Below are positions 18,407-27,713 of a stretch of 64,000 bases of DNA, piece after piece. How positions within the stretch are numbered: the first letter of the stretch is position 1; each line of letters starts with the position of its first letter. Position numbers and translations under genes: made by a program. The DNA is from Pseudomonas putida. GTDB taxonomy: Bacteria > Pseudomonadota > Gammaproteobacteria > Pseudomonadales > Pseudomonadaceae. The notes beneath the pieces are model-generated. The model saw only the letters and a list, made by a program, of their open reading frames with translations, was not told the DNA's origin and made no database searches. The DNA lies in NCBI RefSeq assembly GCF_002906855.1, contig NZ_MINI01000038.1, positions 558,001 to 622,000 on the forward strand, read 5' to 3'.

Positions 18407-21052
18407 TCAGCAGTCCAGTGGGTTGCGCTTGTCCGGGTCGATGCCGAACTTGACGATGGCGTCAGCCACAACCTTGGGTTCGATCTCGCCGCGGTCAGCC
18501 AGGGCTTCCAGGGCAGCCAGCACCACGAAGTGGCGGTCGACTTCGAAGAAGTGACGCAGCTTCTTGCGGCTGTCGCTGCGACCGTAACCGTCGGTACCCA
18601 GGACTTTGAACTCTTTGCTCGGCACCCACTGGCGAATCTGTTCGGCGAACAGCTTCATGTAGTCGGTGGAGGCGATGACCGGACCTTTGCGACCGTTCAG
18701 GCACTGCTCGACGTAGGTCTGCTGTGGCTTCTGGCCAGGCTTCAGGCGGTTGGCGCGTTCCACGGCCAGGCCGTCGCGACGCAGTTCGTTGAAGCTGGTG
18801 ACGCTCCACACGTCGGCGCCGACGTTGAACTCTTCACGCAGGATCTTCGCCGCTTCGCGGACTTCGCGCAGGATGGTGCCGGAGCCCATCAGCTGCACGT
18901 GGTGCGCGGCATCGCGGGTGTCTTCTTCGAGCAGGTACATGCCCTTGATGATGCCTTCCTCGACACCGGCCGGCATGGCTGGCTGCTGGTAGGATTCGTT
19001 CATCACGGTGATGTAGTAGAAGATGTCCTGTTGCTCTTCGGTCATCTTCTTCATGCCGTCCTGGATGATCACCGCCAGCTCGTAGCCGTAGGTCGGATCG
19101 TAGGTGCGGCAGTTCGGGATGGTGCCCGCCATCATGTGGCTGTGACCGTCTTCGTGCTGCAGGCCTTCACCGTTGAGGGTGGTACGGCCGGCGGTACCGC
19201 CGATCAGGAAGCCACGGGTGCGGCTGTCGCCGGCAGCCCAGGCCAGGTCGCCAATGCGCTGGAAGCCGAACATCGAGTAGAAGATGTAGAACGGCAGCAT
19301 CGGCTGGTTGTGGCAGCTGTACGAGGTACCGGCAGCGATGAACGACGACATGGCGCCGGCTTCGTTGATGCCTTCCTCGAGGATCTGGCCCTTCTTGTCT
19401 TCGCGGTAGAACATCACCTGGTCTTTATCGACTGGCTCGTAGAGCTGGCCGACCGACGAGTAGATGCCCAGCTGGCGGAACATGCCTTCCATACCGAAGG
19501 TACGGGCTTCGTCCGGGATGATCGGGACGATGCGCTGGCCGATGTCCTTGTCCTTGACCAGCTGCGCCAGGATGCGCACGAAGGCCATGGTGGTGGAAAT
19601 TTCGCGGTCGCCCGAGCCGTCCAGGATCGCTTTCAGCGTTTCCAGTGGCGGGGTCGGCACGCTGAAGCTCTTGGCGCGGCGCTGAGGCACGAAGCCACCC
19701 AGGGCATTGCGGCGCTCGGCCAGGTACTTGGCTTCGGCAGAACCTTCTTCCGGCTTGAAGAACGGCAGGTTCTCCAGGTCGGCATCCTTGACCGGGATGT
19801 CGAAGCGGTCACGGAAGTGACGCAGGCTGTCGACGTCGACCTTCTTGGTGTTGTGCGCGGTGTTCTTGGCTTCGCCAGCACCGGTACCGTAACCCTTGAT
19901 GGTCTTGGCCAGGATGACGGTTGGCTGATCCTTGTGGTTTACAGCCTGGTGGTAAGCCGCGTAGACCTTGTACGGGTCGTGGCCGCCACGGTTGAGCTTC
20001 CAGATCTCGTCGTCGGACAGGTCTTCGACCATGGCCTTGAGCTCTGGGGTGTTGAAGAAGTTCTCACGAACGTACGCGCCGTCTTTGGCTTTGTAGTTCT
20101 GGTACTCGCCGTCGATGACTTCGTCCATGCGGCGCTGCAGGGCACCGTTGGTGTCCTTGGCGAACAGTGGGTCCCAGAAGCGGCCCCAGACGACCTTGTT
20201 GACGTTCCAGCCACCGCCACGGAACACGCCTTCGAGTTCCTGGATGATCTTGCCGTTGCCGCGAACCGGGCCGTCGAGCCGCTGCAGGTTGCAGTTGATG
20301 ACGAAGATCAGGTTGTCCAGCTTCTCGCGGCCGGCCAGGGCGATTGCGCCCAGGGATTCCGGCTCGTCGCACTCGCCGTCGCCCATGAAGCACCAGACCT
20401 TCTGCTTGCCGGCCGGGATGAAGCCACGGGCTTCCAGGTACTTCATGAAACGTGCCTGGTAGATAGCCTGGATCGGGCCCAGACCCATCGAAACGGTCGG
20501 GAACTGCCAGAAGTCAGGCATCAGCCATGGGTGCGGGTACGAAGACAGGCCGTTGCCGTCCACTTCCTGACGGAAGTTGTTCATCTGGTCTTCGTTGATG
20601 CGGCCTTCCATGAAGGCACGGGCGTAGACGCCTGGCGATGCATGGCCCTGGAAGAAGATCAGGTCGCCGCCATGTTCTTCAGTTGGCGCCTGGAAGAAGT
20701 AGTTGAAGCCGATGTCGTACAGGGTGGCACTGGAAGCGAAGCTGGAGATGTGGCCGCCCAGGTCCGAGTCCTTCAGGTTGGTGCGCATCACCATGGCCAG
20801 CGCGTTCCAACGCACCATCGAGCGAATGCGGCGTTCCATGAACAGGTCGCCAGGCATGCGTGCTTCGTGGGTGACAGGGATGGTGTTGCGGTATGGCGTG
20901 GTGATTGCGTACGGCAGCTGGGAGCCACTGCGGGTGGCCAGCTCGCCCATGCGGGTCATCAGGTAATGAGCGCGGTCTTCGCCTTCTTTGTCGAGGACCG
21001 ACTCCAGGGCATCCAGCCATTCCTGGGTTTCGATTGGATCGAGGTCTTGCAT
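18407..21052 (-). CDS. aceE: Pyruvate dehydrogenase E1 component (homodimeric type)
   Basis: Thiamine-diphosphate-dependent decarboxylase of the pyruvate dehydrogenase complex (881 aa). The ThDP-binding block runs from GDGECDEPESLG to VINCNLQRLDGPV (roughly residues 225-262), matching the GDG-N motif of the AceE family. Other marks are HGGDLIFFQGHASPGVYARAF and the C-terminal LGTDGYGRSDSR. First gene of aceE-aceF; no lpd is present nearby. Operator-like palindromes 110-180 bases upstream suggest transcriptional control. Confidence 0.97.
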   Translation of the reverse strand: MQDLDPIETQEWLDALESVLDKEGEDRAHYLMTRMGELATRSGSQLPYAITTPYRNTIPVTHEARMPGDLFMERRIRSMVRWNALAMVMRTNLKDSDLGGHISSFASSATLYDIGFNYFFQAPTEEHGGDLIFFQGHASPGVYARAFMEGRINEDQMNNFRQEVDGNGLSSYPHPWLMPDFWQFPTVSMGLGPIQAIYQARFMKYLEARGFIPAGKQKVWCFMGDGECDEPESLGAIALAGREKLDNLIFVINCNLQRLDGPVRGNGKIIQELEGVFRGGGWNVNKVVWGRFWDPLFAKDTNGALQRRMDEVIDGEYQNYKAKDGAYVRENFFNTPELKAMVEDLSDDEIWKLNRGGHDPYKVYAAYHQAVNHKDQPTVILAKTIKGYGTGAGEAKNTAHNTKKVDVDSLRHFRDRFDIPVKDADLENLPFFKPEEGSAEAKYLAERRNALGGFVPQRRAKSFSVPTPPLETLKAILDGSGDREISTTMAFVRILAQLVKDKDIGQRIVPIIPDEARTFGMEGMFRQLGIYSSVGQLYEPVDKDQVMFYREDKKGQILEEGINEAGAMSSFIAAGTSYSCHNQPMLPFYIFYSMFGFQRIGDLAWAAGDSRTRGFLIGGTAGRTTLNGEGLQHEDGHSHMMAGTIPNCRTYDPTYGYELAVIIQDGMKKMTEEQQDIFYYITVMNESYQQPAMPAGVEEGIIKGMYLLEEDTRDAAHHVQLMGSGTILREVREAAKILREEFNVGADVWSVTSFNELRRDGLAVERANRLKPGQKPQQTYVEQCLNGRKGPVIASTDYMKLFAEQIRQWVPSKEFKVLGTDGYGRSDSRKKLRHFFEVDRHFVVLAALEALADRGEIEPKVVADAIVKFGIDPDKRNPLDC

Positions 21053-21161
21053 GGCTTGCTCCAGGGCGGAAAGGCCACCAGAATCGGGGGCCTGAGTTTG
21101 CGACTGGCCTTATGGGCAGACGTCGTGAATTCTTGGATTACCGGGGTGTCTCCCGGCGCCG

Positions 21162-21176
21162 TGTAGTTTTACTACA
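21162..21176. promoter_or_regulatory. Palindromic operator-like site 1 upstream of aceE
   Basis: TGTAGTTTTACTACA is a perfect 6-3-6 palindrome 110 bases upstream of the aceE start. Its form (T-G-T-half sites, 3-base centre) resembles sites of GntR/FadR-type regulators such as PdhR, though the sequence is not the E. coli PdhR box. Confidence 0.55.
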
Positions 21177-21213
21177 TTTGCTTCGGCATTTCATGCTTTT
21201 GCACGCCATGGGT

Positions 21214-21228
21214 AGTAGTAAAACTACA
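21214..21228. promoter_or_regulatory. Palindromic operator-like site 2 upstream of aceE
   Basis: AGTAGTAAAACTACA, a near copy of site 1 in the opposite orientation, with GTAGT-AAA-ACTAC symmetric and only the outer base lost. Its centre is 52 bases (about five helical turns) from site 1, an arrangement suited to cooperative binding. Confidence 0.55.
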
Positions 21229-21435
21229 CAAATGCGACGTTTGGTCGCACCTTGGCTTGTGAGGAAAAACGTTCATGTTGGTTGGCGATGTGTCGCGAAC
21301 AGGTGAATCTTGATGTTTCTTGCCAATGATTCGTTTTTTTCAGCTATTTCCAACTTTTGTATGACAGTCCAACCGAGGTTCGGCTTCCTCTTGGCCGCTT
21401 TTTCCCCTTCATTTCACGCCGATCAAGGATAGACC

Positions 21436-24369
21436 ATGCGCCTACCTTTGCCGCTCGAACTGCCTGCTTCCCTGCAACCGCTGGTCGTGCGCAACCAGCA
21501 GTTTCTGAGCGATGCCGTGGCAGGCCACGCTGACCTCGACCTGCACACCTGGACCCCGTTGCACCGGCAACAGTTCGATCAGGTTGCCGCTGCCAGCGAC
21601 TTCGTCCTTGGCATGGCCCAGCGCGAGCCGGCCATGTTGTTCGCCCTGATCGCCAGCGGTGAGCTGGACCGCCGCTACGCCCCGGGCGAGCTGCGCGGGC
21701 AAATCGCCGCTGCGGCCCAGGCCGCGCAGAGCGAGGACGAGCTGGCGCGCAACCTGCGCCGCGAGCGCAACCGCCAGCAGCTGCGGATCATCTGGCGCGA
21801 CATCACCCGCCAAGCCGAGCTGGGCGAGACCTGCCGCGACCTGTCGGACCTCGCCGACGCGGCCATCGATGAAGCCTACCAGTGGTTGTACCCGCGCCAT
21901 TGCCAGCAGTTCGGCACGCCGATCGGCAACCGCAGCGGCCAGCCGCAGCATATGGTGGTGCTGGGCATGGGCAAGCTGGGCGCGGTGGAGCTGAACCTGT
22001 CGTCGGACATCGACCTGATCTTCGCCTTCCCCGAAAACGGCGAAACCGAAGGGGTCAAGCGCTCGCTGGAGAACCAGGAGTTCTTCACCCGCCTCGGCCA
22101 GCGCCTGATCAAGGCGCTCGACCCGGTGACCGTCGATGGCTTCGTGTTCCGCGTCGACATGCGCCTGCGCCCTTATGGTTCGGCCGGCGCGCTGGTGCTC
22201 AGCTTCAATGCGCTGGAGCAGTACTACCAGGACCAGGGCCGCGACTGGGAACGCTACGCAATGATCAAGGCGCGGGTGGTGGCCGGTGACCAGGCCGCTG
22301 GCGCGCAACTGCAGGACATGCTGAAGCCGTTCGTGTACCGGCGTTACTTGGACTTTTCCGCAATCGAAGCGCTGCGCACCATGAAGCAGCTGATCCAGCA
22401 GGAAGTGCGGCGCAAGGGCATGGCCGACAACATCAAGCTGGGTGCCGGTGGCATCCGCGAGGTCGAGTTCATCGCCCAGGCCTTCCAGCTGATCCATGGC
22501 GGTCGTGACCTGAGCCTGCAACTGCGGCCATTGCTCAAGGTGCTGGCAACCCTGGAAGGCCAGGGTTATCTGCCACCCGCCGTGGTCGCAGAGCTGCGTG
22601 AAGGCTATGAATTCCTGCGTTACACCGAGCACGCCATCCAGGCTATCGCCGACCGCCAGACGCAGATGCTGCCGGACAGCGAGCTGGACCGTGAGCGGGT
22701 TGCCTATATCCTTGGCTTTGCTGACTGGCAGAGCTTCCACGATCAGTTGATGCACTGGCGCGGCCGGGTCGACTGGCACTTCCGCCAGGTCATCGCCGAC
22801 CCGGATGAAGACGAAGGCGAGGGCGAGCTGGTGGTGGGCGGCGAGTGGTCGCCACTGTGGGAACAGGCACAAGATGAAGAGGCCGCGGGCCGCCAGCTGG
22901 AGGAAGCGGGCTTCAAACAGCCGGCCGAAGCGCTGCGCCGCCTGGCCGCGCTGCGTGCCAGCCCGCAGCTGCGCTCGATGCAGCGCATCGGCCGCGAGCG
23001 CCTGGATGCGTTCATTCCACGCTTGCTGGCCCAGGCCGTGGAGCATGACAACCCGGACCTGGTGCTGGAGCGCGTGCTGCCGCTGGTCGAAGCCGTAGCG
23101 CGGCGTTCGGCCTATCTGGTATTGCTCACCGAAAATCCGGGTGCGCTGCGGCGCTTGCTGACTTTGTGCGCCGCCAGCCCGTGGATTGCCGAGCAGATCG
23201 CCCGCTACCCGTTGCTGCTCGATGAGTTGCTCAACGAAGGCCGCCTGTTCAGCCCGCCACTGGCGCCGGAACTGGCCGCCGAGCTGCGTGAGCGCTTGAC
23301 GCGCATCCCCGAGGACGACCTGGAACAGCAGATGGAGGCGCTGCGCCACTTCAAGCTGGCCCACAGCCTGCGTGTGGCTGCGTCGGAAATCAGCGGCAAC
23401 CTGCCGTTGATGAAAGTCAGCGACTACCTGACCTGGCTGGCCGAAGCCATTCTCGACCAGGTGCTGGCCCTGGCCTGGCGCCAGACCGTGGCCCGCCATG
23501 GCCAGCCCAAGCGCAGTGACGGCAGCCTGTGCGACCCAGGCTTCATCATAATCGGCTATGGCAAGGTCGGCGGCCTGGAGCTGGGCCATGGTTCGGACCT
23601 GGACCTGGTGTTCATCCACGATGGCGACCCGCAAGCGGAAACCGACGGCGCCAAGCCGATCGACAGCGCGCAGTTCTTCACTCGCCTGGGCCAGCGCATC
23701 ATCCACCTGCTGACCACCCAGACCAACTCCGGCCAGCTGTATGACGTCGACATGCGCCTGCGCCCATCCGGCGCGGCGGGGCTGCTGGTCAGCTCGCTGG
23801 GGGCGTTCGAGCGTTACCAGCAGAGCGAAGCCTGGACTTGGGAGCACCAGGCCCTGGTGCGTGCCCGTGTGCTGGTGGGCTGCAAGCAGGTGGCGACGGC
23901 GTTCGAGGGGGTGCGCGCCAAGGTCCTGGGCCAGGCCCGCGATCTGGGCAAGTTGCGCAGCGAGGTGAGCGAGATGCGCGCCAAGATGCGCGACAACCTC
24001 GGCACCAAGGCCACGCTTGCCGGTACCGCGGCCAATGCCTTCGAGGCCGGTGTGCCGTTCGATATCAAGCAGGATGCCGGCGGTATCGTCGATATCGAAT
24101 TTATGGTGCAATACGCCGCTTTGGCCTGGTCTCACGAGCACCCGGCCATACTCCGATGGACCGATAACATCCGCATTCTGGAAGAGCTGGAGCAGGCAGG
24201 TTTGATGCCGGCCAGTGACGCGGTGCTGTTGCGTGAGGTGTACAAGGCGTTCCGCTCGGCGTCGCACCGCCAGGCCCTGCAGAAGCAGGCCGGGGTGATC
24301 GATGCGGCGCAGTTTGCCGATGAGCGCCGCCAGGTGCGGCGGATCTGGGGTGAGCTGGGGCTGTCCTGA
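21436..24369 (+). CDS. glnE: Bifunctional glutamine synthetase adenylyltransferase/deadenylyltransferase
   Basis: Controls glutamine synthetase by adding or removing AMP (977 aa). It has two nucleotidyltransferase domains with the paired motif: GKLGAVELNLSSDIDLIFAF near residue 178 (deadenylylase half) and GKVGGLELGHGSDLDLVFIH near residue 709 (adenylylase half), each with the metal-binding DxD. A helical linker contains GGIREVEFIAQAFQLIHGG and the C-terminal repeat GGIVDIEFMVQYAAL. Both active sites look intact. It is followed by the LPS core operon after about 110 bases. Confidence 0.96.
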   Translation: MRLPLPLELPASLQPLVVRNQQFLSDAVAGHADLDLHTWTPLHRQQFDQVAAASDFVLGMAQREPAMLFALIASGELDRRYAPGELRGQIAAAAQAAQSEDELARNLRRERNRQQLRIIWRDITRQAELGETCRDLSDLADAAIDEAYQWLYPRHCQQFGTPIGNRSGQPQHMVVLGMGKLGAVELNLSSDIDLIFAFPENGETEGVKRSLENQEFFTRLGQRLIKALDPVTVDGFVFRVDMRLRPYGSAGALVLSFNALEQYYQDQGRDWERYAMIKARVVAGDQAAGAQLQDMLKPFVYRRYLDFSAIEALRTMKQLIQQEVRRKGMADNIKLGAGGIREVEFIAQAFQLIHGGRDLSLQLRPLLKVLATLEGQGYLPPAVVAELREGYEFLRYTEHAIQAIADRQTQMLPDSELDRERVAYILGFADWQSFHDQLMHWRGRVDWHFRQVIADPDEDEGEGELVVGGEWSPLWEQAQDEEAAGRQLEEAGFKQPAEALRRLAALRASPQLRSMQRIGRERLDAFIPRLLAQAVEHDNPDLVLERVLPLVEAVARRSAYLVLLTENPGALRRLLTLCAASPWIAEQIARYPLLLDELLNEGRLFSPPLAPELAAELRERLTRIPEDDLEQQMEALRHFKLAHSLRVAASEISGNLPLMKVSDYLTWLAEAILDQVLALAWRQTVARHGQPKRSDGSLCDPGFIIIGYGKVGGLELGHGSDLDLVFIHDGDPQAETDGAKPIDSAQFFTRLGQRIIHLLTTQTNSGQLYDVDMRLRPSGAAGLLVSSLGAFERYQQSEAWTWEHQALVRARVLVGCKQVATAFEGVRAKVLGQARDLGKLRSEVSEMRAKMRDNLGTKATLAGTAANAFEAGVPFDIKQDAGGIVDIEFMVQYAALAWSHEHPAILRWTDNIRILEELEQAGLMPASDAVLLREVYKAFRSASHRQALQKQAGVIDAAQFADERRQVRRIWGELGLS

Positions 24370-24425
24370 AGGCCCGGAAAGGGTCTGAGTGGTACACTGT
24401 CCGCCACATAGCCTGAATATAAAGA

Positions 24426-24461
24426 GGGGAGGCCAGGCTGTATGCAGCCTGTAGCCTCCCC
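24426..24461 (+). promoter_or_regulatory. Strong hairpin between glnE and waaF
   Basis: GGGGAGGC (24426-24433) pairs with GCCTCCCC (24454-24461), and AGGCTG with CAGCCT, closing a TATG loop. It lies in the waaF leader 20 bases before the likely start and has no T run, so it is more likely a leader structure than a terminator. An in-frame ATG in its loop (24442) would be sequestered. Confidence 0.55.
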
Positions 24462-24480
24462 GAGCGTTTCTGGACTAAGC

Positions 24481-25530
24481 ATGAGAATACTGATCATTGG
24501 CCCCAGCTGGGTCGGCGACATGGTGATGGCGCAGACCCTGTTCCAGTGCCTGAAACAGCAGCACCCCGACTGCCTGATCGACGTGCTGGCACCCGAGTGG
24601 AGCCGGCCGATCCTCGAGCGCATGCCCGAAGTGCGCCAGGCCTTGAGCTTCCCGCTCGGCCACGGCGCGCTGGAACTGGCCACGCGTCGGCGCATCGGCA
24701 AGTCCCTGGCCGGCCAGTACGACCAGGCCATCCTGCTGCCCAACTCGCTGAAGTCGGCGCTGGTGCCGTTCTTTGCCGGCATCCCCAAGCGCACCGGCTG
24801 GCGTGGCGAAATGCGCTTCGGCTTGCTCAACGACGTGCGCAAGCTGGACAAGGCTCGCTACCCACTGATGATCGAGCGCTTCATGGCCCTGGCCTACGCG
24901 CCCGGTGCCGAGCTGCCGCAGCCGTATCCGCGGCCGAACCTGCAGATCGAAGCGCAGAGCCGTGAAGCTGCCATGGCTAAGTTCGGCTTGGCGCTGGACC
25001 GCCCGGTGCTTGCGCTGTGCCCTGGGGCCGAGTTTGGCGAGGCCAAGCGCTGGCCGGCCGAGCACTATGCCCAAGTTGCTGACGCGATGATCCGCCAGGG
25101 CTGGCAGGTGTGGCTGTTCGGCTCGAAGAATGATCACCCGGTCGGCGAGCAGATTCGCGACCGGCTGATTCCGGGGTTCCGTGAAGAGTCGTACAACCTG
25201 GCGGGCGAAACCTCGTTGGCCGAGGCCATCGATTTGATGTCCTGCGCCGATGCCGTGGTGTCCAACGACTCCGGCCTGATGCACGTGGCCGCCGCGCTGA
25301 ACCGCCCGTTGGTCGCGGTGTACGGTTCCACTTCGCCAGGCTTCACGCCGCCGCTGGCCGAACAGGTGGAAGTGGTGCGCACCGGCATCGAATGCAGCCC
25401 GTGCTTCGACCGCACCTGCCGCTTCGGCCACTATAACTGCCTGCGCCTGCTGGAGCCTGGCAAAGTCATCGCTGCCCTGCACAGCCTGGGCGGTCCGAAC
25501 CTGATCGATACCGTGGCCGAGGTCGACTAA
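24481..25530 (+). CDS. waaF: ADP-heptose:LPS heptosyltransferase II
   Basis: Adds the second L-glycero-D-manno-heptose of the LPS inner core (349 aa, GT9 family, cytoplasmic face of the inner membrane). The N-terminus MRILIIGPSWVGDMVMAQ is the standard WaaF start, which is why 24481 is preferred to the in-frame ATG at 24442 in a hairpin loop, although the SD is weak. The donor-binding block SNDSGLMHVAAALNRPLVAVYG lies near residue 260. First gene of a seven-gene overlapping operon. Confidence 0.93.
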   Translation: MRILIIGPSWVGDMVMAQTLFQCLKQQHPDCLIDVLAPEWSRPILERMPEVRQALSFPLGHGALELATRRRIGKSLAGQYDQAILLPNSLKSALVPFFAGIPKRTGWRGEMRFGLLNDVRKLDKARYPLMIERFMALAYAPGAELPQPYPRPNLQIEAQSREAAMAKFGLALDRPVLALCPGAEFGEAKRWPAEHYAQVADAMIRQGWQVWLFGSKNDHPVGEQIRDRLIPGFREESYNLAGETSLAEAIDLMSCADAVVSNDSGLMHVAAALNRPLVAVYGSTSPGFTPPLAEQVEVVRTGIECSPCFDRTCRFGHYNCLRLLEPGKVIAALHSLGGPNLIDTVAEVD

Positions 25531-26589
25531 GTGCGGGTACTGATCATCAAGACCTCGTCGCTGGGTGATGTGATCCACACCTTGCCGGCGCTGACCGACG
25601 CCGCCCATGCCATCCCGGGCATCCGTTTCGACTGGGTAGTGGAAGAAGGCTTCGCCGAGATCCCCAGCTGGCACCCGGCGGTCGACCAGGTTATCCCGGT
25701 GGCGATCCGCCGCTGGCGCAAGAACATCTGGCAGACGATCAAGAGCGGCGAGTGGAAGGCGTTCAAGCAGCGCGTTCGCGAGCACAAGTATGACCTGGTG
25801 ATCGATGCCCAGGGCCTGGTCAAGTCGGCCTGGCTGACCCGCTACGTCAAGGCCCCGGTCGCCGGCCTGGACCGCTTCTCGGCCCGTGAAGGCTGGGCCA
25901 GCCGTTTCTACGACCGGCCGCTGTCGGTTGCCGTCGGCCAGCATGCCGTGGAGCGTGTGCGCCAACTGTTCGCCATGGCCCTGGCCTACGACCTGCCGGA
26001 AGGCATCGGCTACTACGGCCTCGACCTTGACCGCCTGCAACTGCCGCCGGCTGCGCCCTACGTGGTATTCCTGCACGGCACCACCTGGGCGACCAAGCAC
26101 TGGCCCGAAGCCTACTGGCGTGAACTGGCCGAGCGCCTGGGCCGGCGCAAGCTGCAGGTGCGCCTGCCGTGGGGCAACCCGGCCGAGAAGGCCCGCGCCG
26201 AGCGCATCGCCCAAGGCTTGAACAACTGCCAGGTGCTCCCCAAATTGAACCTTGCCGGCGTTGCCCGTGTGCTGGCGGCGGCCAAGGCCTGTGTGGCGGT
26301 GGATACCGGCCTCGGCCACCTGGCTGCAGCGCTGGATGTGCCGACCATTTCACTGTTCGGGCCTACCAACCCGGGCCTGACCGGCGCCTACGGGCGCGTG
26401 CAGGTTCACCAGGCCAGCGATTTCCCGTGCGCACCGTGCCTGCAGAAGAAGTGCACCTATAAACCGAGCGCGGACGACCTGCGCCGGTTCGATCTGAAAC
26501 GCGAGTGGCCGCTGTGCTTCACTCGCCTGAATCCCGAGCATGTAGCGAGCCGCCTGAGCGCGCTGCTGCTGGCTGAGGATGTTCGTTGA
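25531..26589 (+). CDS. waaC: ADP-heptose:LPS heptosyltransferase I
   Basis: Adds the first heptose to Kdo2-lipid A (352 aa, GT9). Starts with GTG immediately after the waaF stop codon, encoding MRVLIIKTSSLGDVIHTLPA, the classical WaaC N-terminus. The C-terminal block AVDTGLGHLAAALDVPTISLFG followed by PTNPGLTGAYG binds ADP-heptose. Stop and the next start share one base (TGATG at 26587-26591), so translation is coupled to waaG. Confidence 0.95.
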   Translation: MRVLIIKTSSLGDVIHTLPALTDAAHAIPGIRFDWVVEEGFAEIPSWHPAVDQVIPVAIRRWRKNIWQTIKSGEWKAFKQRVREHKYDLVIDAQGLVKSAWLTRYVKAPVAGLDRFSAREGWASRFYDRPLSVAVGQHAVERVRQLFAMALAYDLPEGIGYYGLDLDRLQLPPAAPYVVFLHGTTWATKHWPEAYWRELAERLGRRKLQVRLPWGNPAEKARAERIAQGLNNCQVLPKLNLAGVARVLAAAKACVAVDTGLGHLAAALDVPTISLFGPTNPGLTGAYGRVQVHQASDFPCAPCLQKKCTYKPSADDLRRFDLKREWPLCFTRLNPEHVASRLSALLLAEDVR

Positions 26590-27713
26590 TGCAACTGGCT
26601 TTCGTGCTTTACAAATATTTCCCCTTCGGCGGGCTGCAGCGCGATTTCATGCGCATTGCCCTGGAATGCCAGAAGCGGGGCCACCAGATCCGCGTGTACA
26701 CGCTGATCTGGGAGGGTGACATTCCGCCGGGCTTCGAGGTGCTGGTGGCGCCGGTCAAGGCGATCTTCAACCACCGCCGCAACGAGAAGCTCAGCGCCTG
26801 GATGGAAGCGGACCTGGCCAAGCGCCCGGTCGACCGCCTGATCGGCTTCAACAAGATGCCGGGGCTGGACGTTTACTACGCCGCCGACGGCTGCTTCGAG
26901 GACAAGGCGCAGACCCTGCGCGGTGGCCTGTACCGCCGCTGGGGCCGCTACCGGCACTTCGCCGAATACGAGCGCGCGGTGTTCGCCAAGGACGCGCGCA
27001 CCGAAGTGCTGATGATTTCCGAAGTGCAGCAGCCGCTGTTCATCAAGCACTACGGCACCCCCGTGGAGCGCTTCCACCTGCTGCCACCGGGCATTTCCCA
27101 GGACCGCCGCGCGCCGGCCAATGCCGCCGAGATCCGCGCCGAGTTCCGCAAGGAATTCAACCTGGGCGATGACGAGCTGCTGCTGGTGCAGATCGGGTCG
27201 GGCTTCAAGACCAAGGGCGTCGACCGCAGCCTCAAGGCCCTGGCCGCGCTGCCATCGGCGCTGCGCAAGCGCACCAGGCTGATGGTCATCGGCCAGGACG
27301 ATCCCAAGGTGTTCCAGTTGCAGAGCGCCACCCTGGGCCTGGGCGAACAGGTGCAGTTCCTCAAGGGCCGCAGCGACATCCCGCGCTTCCTGCTGGGCGC
27401 CGACCTGCTGATCCACCCGGCGTACAACGAGAACACCGGTACGGTGCTGCTCGAGGCCCTGGTGGCCGGCCTGCCGGTGCTGGTGTCCAAGGTCTGCGGC
27501 TACGCCCACTACATCGCCGAGGCCGACAGTGGCCTGGTGCTGGACGAGCCGTTCGAACAGGAGCAGCTCAATGCTTATCTGCAGCGCATGCTGGAAGACG
27601 GGCAGGCCCGCGCCGACTGGTCGCGCAATGGCCTGGCCTTCGCCGACAGCGCCGACCTGTACAGCATGCCGCAGCATGCTGCCGATGTGATCCTGGGACA
27701 GGAGACCGCATGA
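26589..27713 (+). CDS. waaG: LPS core alpha-1,3-glycosyltransferase
   Basis: A GT4-family glycosyltransferase (374 aa) that adds the first hexose of the outer core onto heptose II; in pseudomonads this residue is galactosamine, as known for P. aeruginosa. It opens with LAFVLYKYFPFGGLQRDFMRI, the glycine-rich acceptor loop. The EX7E-type motif lies in NENTGTVLLEALVAGLPVLVS near residue 285. The ATG at 26589 overlaps the waaC stop, and its own stop overlaps the waaP start by 4 bases. Confidence 0.93.
   Translation: MQLAFVLYKYFPFGGLQRDFMRIALECQKRGHQIRVYTLIWEGDIPPGFEVLVAPVKAIFNHRRNEKLSAWMEADLAKRPVDRLIGFNKMPGLDVYYAADGCFEDKAQTLRGGLYRRWGRYRHFAEYERAVFAKDARTEVLMISEVQQPLFIKHYGTPVERFHLLPPGISQDRRAPANAAEIRAEFRKEFNLGDDELLLVQIGSGFKTKGVDRSLKALAALPSALRKRTRLMVIGQDDPKVFQLQSATLGLGEQVQFLKGRSDIPRFLLGADLLIHPAYNENTGTVLLEALVAGLPVLVSKVCGYAHYIAEADSGLVLDEPFEQEQLNAYLQRMLEDGQARADWSRNGLAFADSADLYSMPQHAADVILGQETA

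Larger units (their letters stand above)
21053..21435. other. Divergent intergenic region aceE / glnE
   Basis: These 383 bases hold the promoters of the divergent aceE and glnE genes and no gene. The aceE side carries two TGTAGT-type palindromes. The glnE side is locally A/T rich (TTCGTTTTTTTCAGC around 21331-21346), with no clear conserved operator. Purine-rich AAGGATAGACC precedes glnE. Confidence 0.6.

Noticed and set aside
18530..21166. 878-codon plus-strand frame opposite aceE
   Set aside because: Shadow of aceE with biased Val/His/Gln content; no start signal.
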